Source: Pseudoduganella flava (lineage in GTDB: Bacteria > Pseudomonadota > Gammaproteobacteria > Burkholderiales > Burkholderiaceae_D). Taken from it: a stretch of 64,000 nucleotides of DNA. Each line of letters begins with the position of its first letter. The first letter of the stretch is position 1. Both the position numbers and the translations under genes were made by a program. The notes beneath the pieces are model-generated. The model had not been told where the DNA came from. It made no database searches and worked only from the letters and a program-made list of their open reading frames with translations. Below, in pieces: positions 8,792-16,141 of the stretch. The stretch lies in NCBI RefSeq assembly GCF_007830495.1, contig NZ_VLKW01000001.1:372001-436000 (forward strand), read 5' to 3'.

Positions 8792-9846
8792 GACTGCCAC
8801 CCTTGCCGGTCGCGCAGCACGACGACGGTGACGTCATCCCGGCCGCGACCGCAGTCGCGGTACAGCACCCCCGCGATCAGCGCCGGATGGCAGGCCACCA
8901 GGCCCGGGTAGTCCTCCAGGTGCCAGCGCGTGTTCAAGCCGTCCGAATGCAACACCAGCAGCGCGTCTTCGCCCCACGGCGCGTCGAACTCCTGCACCTT
9001 GCGCACGTTGCTGCCGACGATGCCGTTGTGCGACACGAGCTGGCGCCGCTCGCCGCGGCAGATCAGGTGCGCGGCGATGTTGCCGACGCCGGCGAACGTC
9101 AGCGTGTCGCGCAGCATGTCGATGCGCGCGACGGCGACCGCCGCGCCGCGGGTGGGCCGCAGCGCCGCATGCACGTCGTCCAGCAGCACGCCGGCCGGCA
9201 GGTCCGGTGCGCGGGCGACCGTGAGGGCGGCCAGTTCGGAAGCCTGCGCGGCCAGCGGGCCGTGCCCCAGCCCGTCGGCAACGAGCAGCGTGGCGGACGT
9301 GGCGTCCAGCGCCAGTGCCCAGCTGTCGCCCGACACGTGCTCGCCGCGCATCGGCAGGCACACGGCACCCCAGTGCAGCGGCGCCGCCTGGCGCGCCGCC
9401 TCGTCCGGTGTCACGGCGGTGGCGGCACGCGGCCAGAAAGTCATCATGACGGCCGTGCCGCGGCCGGGCGCGCTGTAGATGTCGAAGTCCGCCGCCAGCC
9501 GGCGCATCGCACCGAGGCCCACGCCATAGCTGCCGGCCGTCGAGCGGCCGTCCGCCATGCTGGCGGCCAGGTTGGCGATGCCCGGCCCGCGGTCGAGCGC
9601 AAGGATCTCGATGCCATGGTGTTCGCCGTGCCTGAGCGGGCGCAGCACGATCTCGCCGTGCCCCGCATGCTTCAGGATGTTGGTGGCCGCCTCGGTGACG
9701 GCGATCGCCGCCTCGCCGGCCGTGGTCTCGTCGAACCCCAGCTGCGTACACAGGTCGACGGCGGCGCGCCTTACCGCCGCGACCTGGCTGCTGTCCCCGA
9801 GGGGATGGCAGGTCTGGCGGTACTCGGCGGCTAGTACGGTTTCCAT
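8788..9846 (-). CDS. RsbT-like ATPase fused to SpoIIE/RsbX-type PP2C phosphatase
   Basis: 352 residues. The N-terminal half is a GHKL kinase domain of the RsbW/RsbT type: 'AAIAVTEAATNILKHAG' (N box), 'LDRGPGIANLAAS' (G1), 'SYGVGLGAMRRLA' (G2). The C-terminal half is a PP2C_SIG/SpoIIE-like phosphatase: 'VSGDSWALALDATSATLLVADGLGHG' region, 'VGNIAAHLI' and 'RDDVTVVVLRD', with metal-binding Asp residues in place. In Bacillus, RsbX is a small separate phosphatase that resets the stressosome by removing phosphate from RsbS and RsbR; here the reset enzyme is fused to a kinase-type ATPase. The gene overlaps rsbT by 16 bases and the following kinase by 4. Confidence 0.9.
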   Translation of the reverse strand: METVLAAEYRQTCHPLGDSSQVAAVRRAAVDLCTQLGFDETTAGEAAIAVTEAATNILKHAGHGEIVLRPLRHGEHHGIEILALDRGPGIANLAASMADGRSTAGSYGVGLGAMRRLAADFDIYSAPGRGTAVMMTFWPRAATAVTPDEAARQAAPLHWGAVCLPMRGEHVSGDSWALALDATSATLLVADGLGHGPLAAQASELAALTVARAPDLPAGVLLDDVHAALRPTRGAAVAVARIDMLRDTLTFAGVGNIAAHLICRGERRQLVSHNGIVGSNVRKVQEFDAPWGEDALLVLHSDGLNTRWHLEDYPGLVACHPALIAGVLYRDCGRGRDDVTVVVLRDRQGWQS

Positions 9847-10247
9847 TTGCTGATTCTCACGGTGGTGCCTTGGCCTGGCTCGGACTCGAGGTGGAATTCA
9901 TCGGCCAGCCGCTTTGCGCCGGACAGCCCCAATCCCATGCCGCCGCCGGTCGTGTAGCCGTCCGTCAGCGCCTGTTCGATGTCCGGGATGCCCGGGCCGT
10001 GGTCGATGAAGGTGATGGCGACGCCGCGCCGCATGCCGTTCAACAGTTTCAGCATGTGCGCCTCGCCGCCGCCACCGTAGCGCAGGGTGTTGCGCGCCAG
10101 TTCGCTCGCCGCGGTGATCATCTTGGTCTGGTCGATCAGCGAGAAGCCGCAAGCGATCATCTGCTCGCGAACGGACTGGCGCAGCCGCACGACATCCTCG
10201 TCGGAACGGATCGGCAGTACCAGCGCGTCGACGTCTGTATTGCTCAA
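9831..10247 (-). CDS. rsbT: Anti-sigma regulatory factor / serine kinase RsbT
   Basis: 138 residues, a single GHKL ATPase domain of the RsbT type: 'AASELARNTLRYGGGGE' (N box), 'FIDHGPGIPDIEQAL' (G1) and 'TGGGMGLGLSGAKRLADEF' (G2). In characterised stressosomes RsbT phosphorylates RsbS and RsbR under stress, is released and activates its downstream partner. It is preceded by the RsbS-like gene with 18 bases between and overlaps the phosphatase-fusion gene, giving the conserved R-S-T-X order. Confidence 0.92.
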   Translation of the reverse strand: MSNTDVDALVLPIRSDEDVVRLRQSVREQMIACGFSLIDQTKMITAASELARNTLRYGGGGEAHMLKLLNGMRRGVAITFIDHGPGIPDIEQALTDGYTTGGGMGLGLSGAKRLADEFHLESEPGQGTTVRISKWKPY

Positions 10248-10265
10248 GGATGGCCTTTCGAGAGG

Positions 10266-10622
10266 TTAGTCCATGCTGCGCTGAAGGAGTTTGACGCCTT
10301 TTTCGACGTTCAGCGCGGTCTGCACGCCGTGCAGTGTGAGACCCAGCTCGACGAGCGTGATCGCAACGGCCGGCTGCATGCCGACCAGCACCGTGCGAGC
10401 GTCCAGGATGCGCGCCATCGCGGCCGTGTTGCTGATCATCCGGCCGATGAAGGAATCGACGATGTCGAGTGCCGAGATGTCGATCAGCACGCCGCGCGCG
10501 CGATCCTTGACGATGCGCGACGTCAGGTCGTCCTGCAGCGTCATGGCCAGCCGGTCGTGCATGTCGACCTGGATGGTCACGAGCAACAGGTCGCCCATCT
10601 TCAGAATGGGGATGCGCTCCAT
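10266..10622 (-). CDS. rsbS: Stressosome scaffold STAS protein RsbS
   Basis: 118 residues, one STAS domain. The start was set at the ATG at 10622 (MERIPILKMGD), 7 bases after the rsbR stop and preceded by GAGGCAACC; a longer in-frame reading would overlap rsbR. The phospho-acceptor loop 'DISALDIVDSFIGRM' keeps the serine (Ser57 here) corresponding to Ser59 of Bacillus RsbS. Known role: structural core of the stressosome, holding RsbT until phosphorylated. Position between RsbR and RsbT supports the call. Confidence 0.92.
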   Translation of the reverse strand: MERIPILKMGDLLLVTIQVDMHDRLAMTLQDDLTSRIVKDRARGVLIDISALDIVDSFIGRMISNTAAMARILDARTVLVGMQPAVAITLVELGLTLHGVQTALNVEKGVKLLQRSMD

Positions 10623-10629
10623 GGTTGCC

Positions 10630-11496
10630 TCAGGCGTTCGCTTCGGAACGCACGACGGTGGCACCCACGCGCTTCAACGCCACCAGGAACGCGTCGGCCA
10701 GCGTGGCCTTCGTGATCACGTCCTCCAGGTTCACGCCCAGGTGCACGATGGTTTGCGCGATCTGCGGGCGGATGCCGCTGATGATGCAGTCGGCACCCAT
10801 CAGCCGGGCCGCCGCCACCGTCTTCAACAAGTGCTGGGCGACCAGCGTGTCGACCGTCGGCACGCCGGTGATGTCGATGATCGCGATCGACGCGCTCGTC
10901 TCGATGATCTTCTGCAGCAGGTTCTCCATCACCACCTGGGTGCGGGCGGAATCGAGCGTGCCGATCAGCGGCAGCGCCAGCACGTCCTTCCACAGCTGCA
11001 CGACGGGCGTGGACAGCTCCAGCAGTTCCTGCTGCTGGCGCATGATCACGCTTTCGCGGCCCTTCTGGAATTCCTCGATCGTGTACAGGCCCATGCGATC
11101 GAACAGCGCGCCCGCTTCCGATACTTCGGCGGCCAGCGCCGCCGGATCGGCGGCCAGCTGGGTGCGCATCACCGCGAACACCGGTTCCTTCAGTGAGAAG
11201 ATGAAGGTGGCCGTCTCGGTCGGCGAGAAGCCCTGGCGCACGCGGGCGGCAGAGATGTCGGCCAGCAGCGCGCGCACGTCGGCGAATGCCGGGGCGTCGA
11301 AATCGTAGCTGTTGCCCTTGTCGACGGCCTTGGCGATGACGGGAATGAAGCGGGCCGCCTGCTGCCGGATCTCGCCTTCGGCGACCTTGTCGCGCCGAAC
11401 CAGGCGGGACAGCATGCCCCCCAGCCAGACCTCCAGCAGCGATTCCTGGTTATCGGTAAGGATCCTGGCCAGGTGGCCGGTAGTTGCCATGCTCAT
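10630..11496 (-). CDS. rsbR: Stressosome sensor/antagonist RsbR (RsbRD-type N-domain + STAS)
   Basis: 288 residues. The first ~150 residues are an all-helical sensor domain ('SLLEVWLGGMLSRLVRR', 'FSPTETATFIFSLKEPVF'), like the RsbRD/RsbR N-terminal domain rather than a globin with an obvious haem His. A linker helix 'ESVIMRQQQELLELSTPV' leads into a STAS domain. Both regulatory threonines are conserved: Thr217 in 'TVDTLVAQHLL' (T171 in Bacillus RsbRA) and Thr249 in 'GIRPQIAQTIVHLG' (T205). First gene of the operon; about 230 bases separate it from the divergent metallophosphoesterase gene, so the shared gap should hold both promoters. The sensed signal is unknown. Confidence 0.92.
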   Translation of the reverse strand: MSMATTGHLARILTDNQESLLEVWLGGMLSRLVRRDKVAEGEIRQQAARFIPVIAKAVDKGNSYDFDAPAFADVRALLADISAARVRQGFSPTETATFIFSLKEPVFAVMRTQLAADPAALAAEVSEAGALFDRMGLYTIEEFQKGRESVIMRQQQELLELSTPVVQLWKDVLALPLIGTLDSARTQVVMENLLQKIIETSASIAIIDITGVPTVDTLVAQHLLKTVAAARLMGADCIISGIRPQIAQTIVHLGVNLEDVITKATLADAFLVALKRVGATVVRSEANA

Positions 11497-11727
11497 GCGC
11501 TCTCCGAAAAGTAGTCCTGTCTAAACGAATCAGTGTAACAGCTCACCTCAACACGCAATGATACGATTTGAAACATTTCTTTGCCACACGATATGTAAGC
11601 GCGCTGCCTGAACGTCTTAAATCTGCGCCCGATCAAAGCCTGTTCATCTGCGAGACTAGCGATTTGCCAGCCATGCGATGATCCTTCCTGAAGCGGTCCA
11701 ACACCGGTCCGGCCGGGAGGGGGAGGG

Positions 11728-13245
11728 ATGCGTACCTTGTTCGTCGTCTCGGATCTGCACCTGGGCGGCCGGCCTCCCGCGCAAGCGGCGGGCGATGCGG
11801 CGCCCGATGCGCCCCCCTTCCGCATCAATCATGCACTCCCCCATCTTGCCCGCTTCATCCGCTGGGTGGAAACGCAGCCGGGCGACACGGAACTGGTGAT
11901 CAACGGCGATTTCGTCGACTTCCTGGCCGAGGACGACGCCGGCCCGGCCCAGGCATGGACCGCACGCGAGGAAGACGCGATCGCCCGGCTCGACCAGATC
12001 GTCCACCGCACCAGCCACGTGTTCGACGCGCTGCGCTACTTCGTCCAGTCCGGCAAGCGCCTGACCCTGCTGCTCGGGAACCACGATCCGGAGCTGTCGC
12101 TGCCGGCCGTGCGGCACCATCTGTTCGGCCTGCTCGGGCGGGACGTGCGCTTCATCTACGACGGCGAAGCCTACCGGGTCGGGCGGGTGCTGATCGAACA
12201 CGGCAACCGCTACGACCGCTGGAACATGCTGGACTTCGACGGCCTGCGGCAGGAGCGTTCGCTGCGCTCGCGCGGCATGCCGGTGCCGGAGGAGGCGCGC
12301 GCCGACCGGTTCTTCACGCCGCCGGCCGGCAGCCGCCTCGTCGTCGACGTGATGAACCACCTGAAGCAGCGCTACCGCTTCATCGACCTGTTGAAGCCGG
12401 AAACGGCCGCCGTGCTGCCGTTGCTGCTGGCGCTGGAACCGGACCTGTGGCCGACGCTGGACCGGCTGGTGCGCTCCCCCGGGCTGTTCGCCCAGTATGC
12501 GCGCGACGGCCTGGCCGCGCCCGGCACGCCGAAGCAGGCCAGGCACCTGGCGCAGCAACGCCGCGGCCAGACGCTGGTGGACGAACTGGAGCGGACGGTG
12601 GGCGCGGCGGCGGCGCGCCCGTTCATCGACGAGGCGGGCGCCGTGGCGCTGCTCGCGTCCGGCGATGTGCCGCTGGGGCAGCGGGCCGGGGCGGCGGGCG
12701 GCGAACGGCGTGGACCGGCCTGGGGCGCGATGGCACGCAGTGCGGCGGCGCTGCTGCGCATGCGCGTGGCCGCGTTGCCCGAACGGCGGCTGCACCAGCT
12801 GCATACGGCGCTGCGCGCGCTGGGCGAGCAGGACTGCTCGTTCGACCTGGAGCGCGAAAGCCCCACGTACCTCGATGCCGCGCGGGCGACGGCGGCCGGC
12901 GGCTTCGACGTCGTCGTGTACGGCCACACCCACCTGCCGAAGCAGATCAGGCTGGACAGTGCGCTGTACCTGAACACGGGAACCTGGTGCGACGTGATGC
13001 GCATGCCGCCGGAGATCGGCCTGCCGTACGAAGCCGCCGGGCCGGCGCTGCGCCGCTTCGTCGAGGCGCTGCGCACCAACGACTACCGCGCCTACGTGTG
13101 CCGCTACCTGACGTATGCCCGCATCGCCGTCGATCCGCAAGGCCACGCGCCGGTGACGGAGGCGGCGCTCCATTCCTACTGCGGGCCGGGCCGCGAGGCC
13201 AGTCCCCCGTTGACGCCGCTGGCGTCGGGAGACGGCGATGCATGA
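11728..13245 (+). CDS. Large calcineurin-like metallophosphoesterase, paired with a protease-STAND gene
   Basis: 505 residues, start at the ATG behind a GGAGGGGGAGGG purine tract. The metallophosphoesterase metal-binding motifs are all present: 'SDLHLGG' (D-x-H, residues 8-10), 'INGDFVDFL', 'LGNHDPELSL', 'IEHGNRYDRW' and late 'YGHTHLPKQ'. Between GNHD/EHGN and GHTH sits an insertion of more than 200 residues, mostly helical and Arg/Ala/Leu rich, with no motif I recognise. No signal peptide, so it should act in the cytoplasm. Its 3' end overlaps the next gene by 8 bases, so the two proteins are made together. The substrate is unknown; a phosphodiester such as a nucleotide signal or nucleic acid is possible. 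Confidence 0.88.
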   Translation: MRTLFVVSDLHLGGRPPAQAAGDAAPDAPPFRINHALPHLARFIRWVETQPGDTELVINGDFVDFLAEDDAGPAQAWTAREEDAIARLDQIVHRTSHVFDALRYFVQSGKRLTLLLGNHDPELSLPAVRHHLFGLLGRDVRFIYDGEAYRVGRVLIEHGNRYDRWNMLDFDGLRQERSLRSRGMPVPEEARADRFFTPPAGSRLVVDVMNHLKQRYRFIDLLKPETAAVLPLLLALEPDLWPTLDRLVRSPGLFAQYARDGLAAPGTPKQARHLAQQRRGQTLVDELERTVGAAAARPFIDEAGAVALLASGDVPLGQRAGAAGGERRGPAWGAMARSAAALLRMRVAALPERRLHQLHTALRALGEQDCSFDLERESPTYLDAARATAAGGFDVVVYGHTHLPKQIRLDSALYLNTGTWCDVMRMPPEIGLPYEAAGPALRRFVEALRTNDYRAYVCRYLTYARIAVDPQGHAPVTEAALHSYCGPGREASPPLTPLASGDGDA

Positions 13246-16141
13246 GCAGACAGCGAAGATCTACCACGTCGACGGGCGCGAGCATCTCGGCACGGCATGG
13301 CTGGTGGCCGAGGACTATGCGCTGACGGCCTGGCACTGCGTGGCGGGAACGGCCGGGGCGAACGGCGCGGCCGACCGGGTACGCTTTCGCCTCGTGTTCG
13401 ACTCTGGCGCCACGGCGCTCGCCGTCGTGCACGAATACTGCCCGCGGATCGATGCGGCGCTGCTGTCCCTGCTCGACAACAAGGTGCCCACCAACGGCGC
13501 GCTGCTGTTCGGCACCGTGCCTGCCGAGGTGAGGCTGCAGGCCAGGCCCGCATCCTACGGTCGCTGGGACAGCTACGGCTATCCGAGCGGGCGTCCGCAG
13601 GGCATGGGGATCGGCGGCACGGTGCGGCTGGCGGAAATGGCGCACACCAGCGACATCCAGCTGACGTGCGATGAGGGCGGCTTCGACCGCCTGGACGGCA
13701 TGTCCGGCGCCTGGGTCCGGCATCAGGGCTACATCGTCGGGATCGTCCGCGCCGCGCCGGAAAGCTACCGCGAGAAGGTGATCCTGGCCACGTCGATGCG
13801 TGCCATCCAGCAGGCGCTGCCGACGGTCGGCAGGATCGTCGAGCGCCAGTTCAACGATGCGGTCGAGACCGTTGCGCCGAATCTGCTGATGGCGCACTGC
13901 TCCCAGCAGGGCGGCCTCGTCAACCGGACGGATGCCGGCGAGCACAGCCGGCTGCTCGGCCGCAAGCTGGCGTTGCTGGAGCTGAACGACCTGATGGCGG
14001 CGGGCACCCAGGTGTTGACGCTGACGGGGCCGGCCGGCGCCGGCAAGACCCGGCTGGCGCTGGCGTTGGGCGAGGTGGCGGGCGCGCCGTGGGGGACCGC
14101 GTACTACACCGATCTCGGCGCCGGGCTGGAAGCGCCCGATGCGCTGGCGGAAGTGGCGGCCGTGCTGGGCCTGCGCGAGGCGCACGGGCAGATGCTGGAG
14201 GAAAGCACCGCGGTCGAGATCGGCGAGCGGGCCGTGCTGCTGATCATCCGCGGTGCCGCGCAACTAGCGCTTGCACGCGATGCGTTCGAACGGCTGCAGC
14301 GGGCCTGCCCCAAGCTGCGCATCGTGGCCACCGGCGAACAGCCGCTGGGGTGGCCCGGCGAGCGCGTGTATGCGGTGCCGCCGCTTGCCGTGCCGCCCAG
14401 CGCGGCCACGCTCGACGAACTGGCGCGCTCGCCCGTGCTGCGGCTGTTCGAGGACCGCGTCCGCATGGTTCAGCCGAAGTTCCGTCTCGACGCCGCGAAT
14501 GCGCGCACCGCGGCGCAGCTGTGCGCGCGGCTGGACGGCCTGCCGCTGGCGATCGAACTGGTGGCGGGGCTGGCCGCCGAGCTGCTGGGGCCGGCCCCCG
14601 ACGACGAGCAGCTGTGGGACGTGCAAGCCGCGCTGCGCAAGCTGGGCGCGCTGCCGCCGGAACAGCGGCTGGACGCGGTCATCGCGCTGGCGGCCGCCCA
14701 TCTCGACCGCGACACGCGCTTGCTGCTGTGCCGGCTCGCGGCATTCGTCGGCACCTTCACGCTGGAAGCGGCGGAAGCGATCGCCGGCGACAAGTGCGGC
14801 CCGCCGTGCGACGTGGCGGCGAAGGTGCAGGCGCTGGCGAACCGGTACCTGATCACCTGCGTGCAGCGCGGCCAGGGCAGGGCGGGCTACCGGCTGCAGT
14901 CGGCCGTGCGCGGTCATGGGCGGCGCTGCCTGGTCGAGACGGAGCAACTGGCTTCCGTGCAGCGCGAACATGCGCGCTACTACGCCCAGCTGGCCGGCAA
15001 GACGGACCGGCGCCAGATGCTGCTCTCCAGCCATGAGCTGCGCGAATGGCTCGAACTGCTCGAGCTGGAACACGACAACCTGCGGGCCGCGGTGGCGTGG
15101 CCGGGCAGCACCGATCCGGCGATCGGCGAGCCGGGCGTGCACATCGTCGGCAACCTGTTCTGGTTCTGGAACCTGCGCGGTTCGCTGGCCGAGGGGCGCC
15201 AGTGGGTCGACGAGATGCTGCGCGCGGAGCCCGCCGACAAGGAAGCGCATGCGCTGGCGCTGTACTGCCGCGGCGGGCTGGCGTTCCTGCAGGGCGATTA
15301 TCCGGCCGCCCGCGCCGACCTGGAGCGCAGCGCCCACCTGTGGAAGGTGCTGGACAACGAAAGGCGGCTCGGCTTCACGCTCGTGATCCTCGGCATGGTG
15401 GCGCTGCACCAGAACCGCATCGAGGAAGCGATGCGCCATGAGCTGGCCAGCATCGCGTTGTTCAACGCGACCGATGAACGAGCCGGGCTCGCGCTGGCCC
15501 AGAACGATCTCGCCAACGTGCTGCTGGAGCGGCGCGATTTCGACGAGGCCGACGCGCTGTACCGCAAGAGCCTCGACCTGTGGCAGCAGCTGGGCAACCG
15601 CTGGGGCATGGGGCTGACGACGGCGAACCGGGGCCACCTGGCGTGCCTGCGCGGGCGCCACGACGATGCGGGCATGTGGCTGCTCGATGCGATGCAGCTG
15701 CAGAAGGGCGGCCGCTACCAGTGGGGCTTTGCGCAGTCGATCAAGTTCCTGGCCTTCGTGATGCTGGCACAGGGCAATCTGTGCACGGCGGCGAGCCTGT
15801 TCTACGACAGTCTCGTGCTGCACAATCGCCTGGGCCGCCGCCAGCTGGTGGCCGACTGCCTGGATGGCCTGGCCGAGGTGGCGATGAAGCTCGACGAGCC
15901 GCTGCCGGCGGCGCACCTGTTCGGCGCGGCGGACACGATCCGCGCGCAATGCGGCGTGTTCCTGCCGCGGCCATGGAAGGATACGCGGGAGGCGCGCCTT
16001 GCCACGCTGCGCACCGGCGCCCTTGTGCAGCATGCGCCGGAAGCGTTCGAGCACGCGCTGCAACTGGGGCAGCGGATGGACCTGGCCACGGCGGTGCGTA
16101 CCGCCGCGGCGTATGCGCTGCGCGTCAGCGGGGCCGGGTGA
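13238..16141 (+). CDS. Trypsin-like protease - STAND ATPase - TPR protein
   Basis: 967 residues in three parts. Residues 1-200 are a chymotrypsin-fold protease with an apparent triad: His33 in 'TAWHCV', Asp72 in 'RIDAALLSL' and Ser156 in 'LDGMSGAW' (the GDSGG-type site). Residues ~245-560 are an AfsR/COG3903-type NB-ARC STAND module: Walker A 'LTGPAGAGKTRLA' (about 263-271), 'LDGLPLAIELVAGLAAE', then a winged helix 'LLCRLAAFVGTFTLEAAE' and 'YRLQSAVRGHGRRCL'. Residues ~600-967 are TPR-like repeats. The usual Walker B 'LVLDNCEHL' is here 'LLIIRGAAQL', lacking acidic residues. No signal peptide. A protease held behind a STAND switch and TPR sensor is the layout of NLR-like conflict proteins. It overlaps the metallophosphoesterase gene by 8 bases. 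Confidence 0.88.
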   Translation: MHEQTAKIYHVDGREHLGTAWLVAEDYALTAWHCVAGTAGANGAADRVRFRLVFDSGATALAVVHEYCPRIDAALLSLLDNKVPTNGALLFGTVPAEVRLQARPASYGRWDSYGYPSGRPQGMGIGGTVRLAEMAHTSDIQLTCDEGGFDRLDGMSGAWVRHQGYIVGIVRAAPESYREKVILATSMRAIQQALPTVGRIVERQFNDAVETVAPNLLMAHCSQQGGLVNRTDAGEHSRLLGRKLALLELNDLMAAGTQVLTLTGPAGAGKTRLALALGEVAGAPWGTAYYTDLGAGLEAPDALAEVAAVLGLREAHGQMLEESTAVEIGERAVLLIIRGAAQLALARDAFERLQRACPKLRIVATGEQPLGWPGERVYAVPPLAVPPSAATLDELARSPVLRLFEDRVRMVQPKFRLDAANARTAAQLCARLDGLPLAIELVAGLAAELLGPAPDDEQLWDVQAALRKLGALPPEQRLDAVIALAAAHLDRDTRLLLCRLAAFVGTFTLEAAEAIAGDKCGPPCDVAAKVQALANRYLITCVQRGQGRAGYRLQSAVRGHGRRCLVETEQLASVQREHARYYAQLAGKTDRRQMLLSSHELREWLELLELEHDNLRAAVAWPGSTDPAIGEPGVHIVGNLFWFWNLRGSLAEGRQWVDEMLRAEPADKEAHALALYCRGGLAFLQGDYPAARADLERSAHLWKVLDNERRLGFTLVILGMVALHQNRIEEAMRHELASIALFNATDERAGLALAQNDLANVLLERRDFDEADALYRKSLDLWQQLGNRWGMGLTTANRGHLACLRGRHDDAGMWLLDAMQLQKGGRYQWGFAQSIKFLAFVMLAQGNLCTAASLFYDSLVLHNRLGRRQLVADCLDGLAEVAMKLDEPLPAAHLFGAADTIRAQCGVFLPRPWKDTREARLATLRTGALVQHAPEAFEHALQLGQRMDLATAVRTAAAYALRVSGAG

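Noticed and set aside
5489-8911. 1140-codon plus-strand open frame across the kinase genes
   Set aside because: Antisense to two clearly conserved histidine kinases; composition is His/Arg/Gln/Val rich with no domain pattern.
14264-16063. 599-codon minus-strand open frame
   Set aside because: Antisense to the STAND-TPR region and without recognisable motifs.
11728-16141. Direct assignment as AVAST type 1
   Set aside because: The metal enzyme is calcineurin-like rather than metallo-beta-lactamase, the ATPase is AfsR-like, and the small middle gene of that system is missing.
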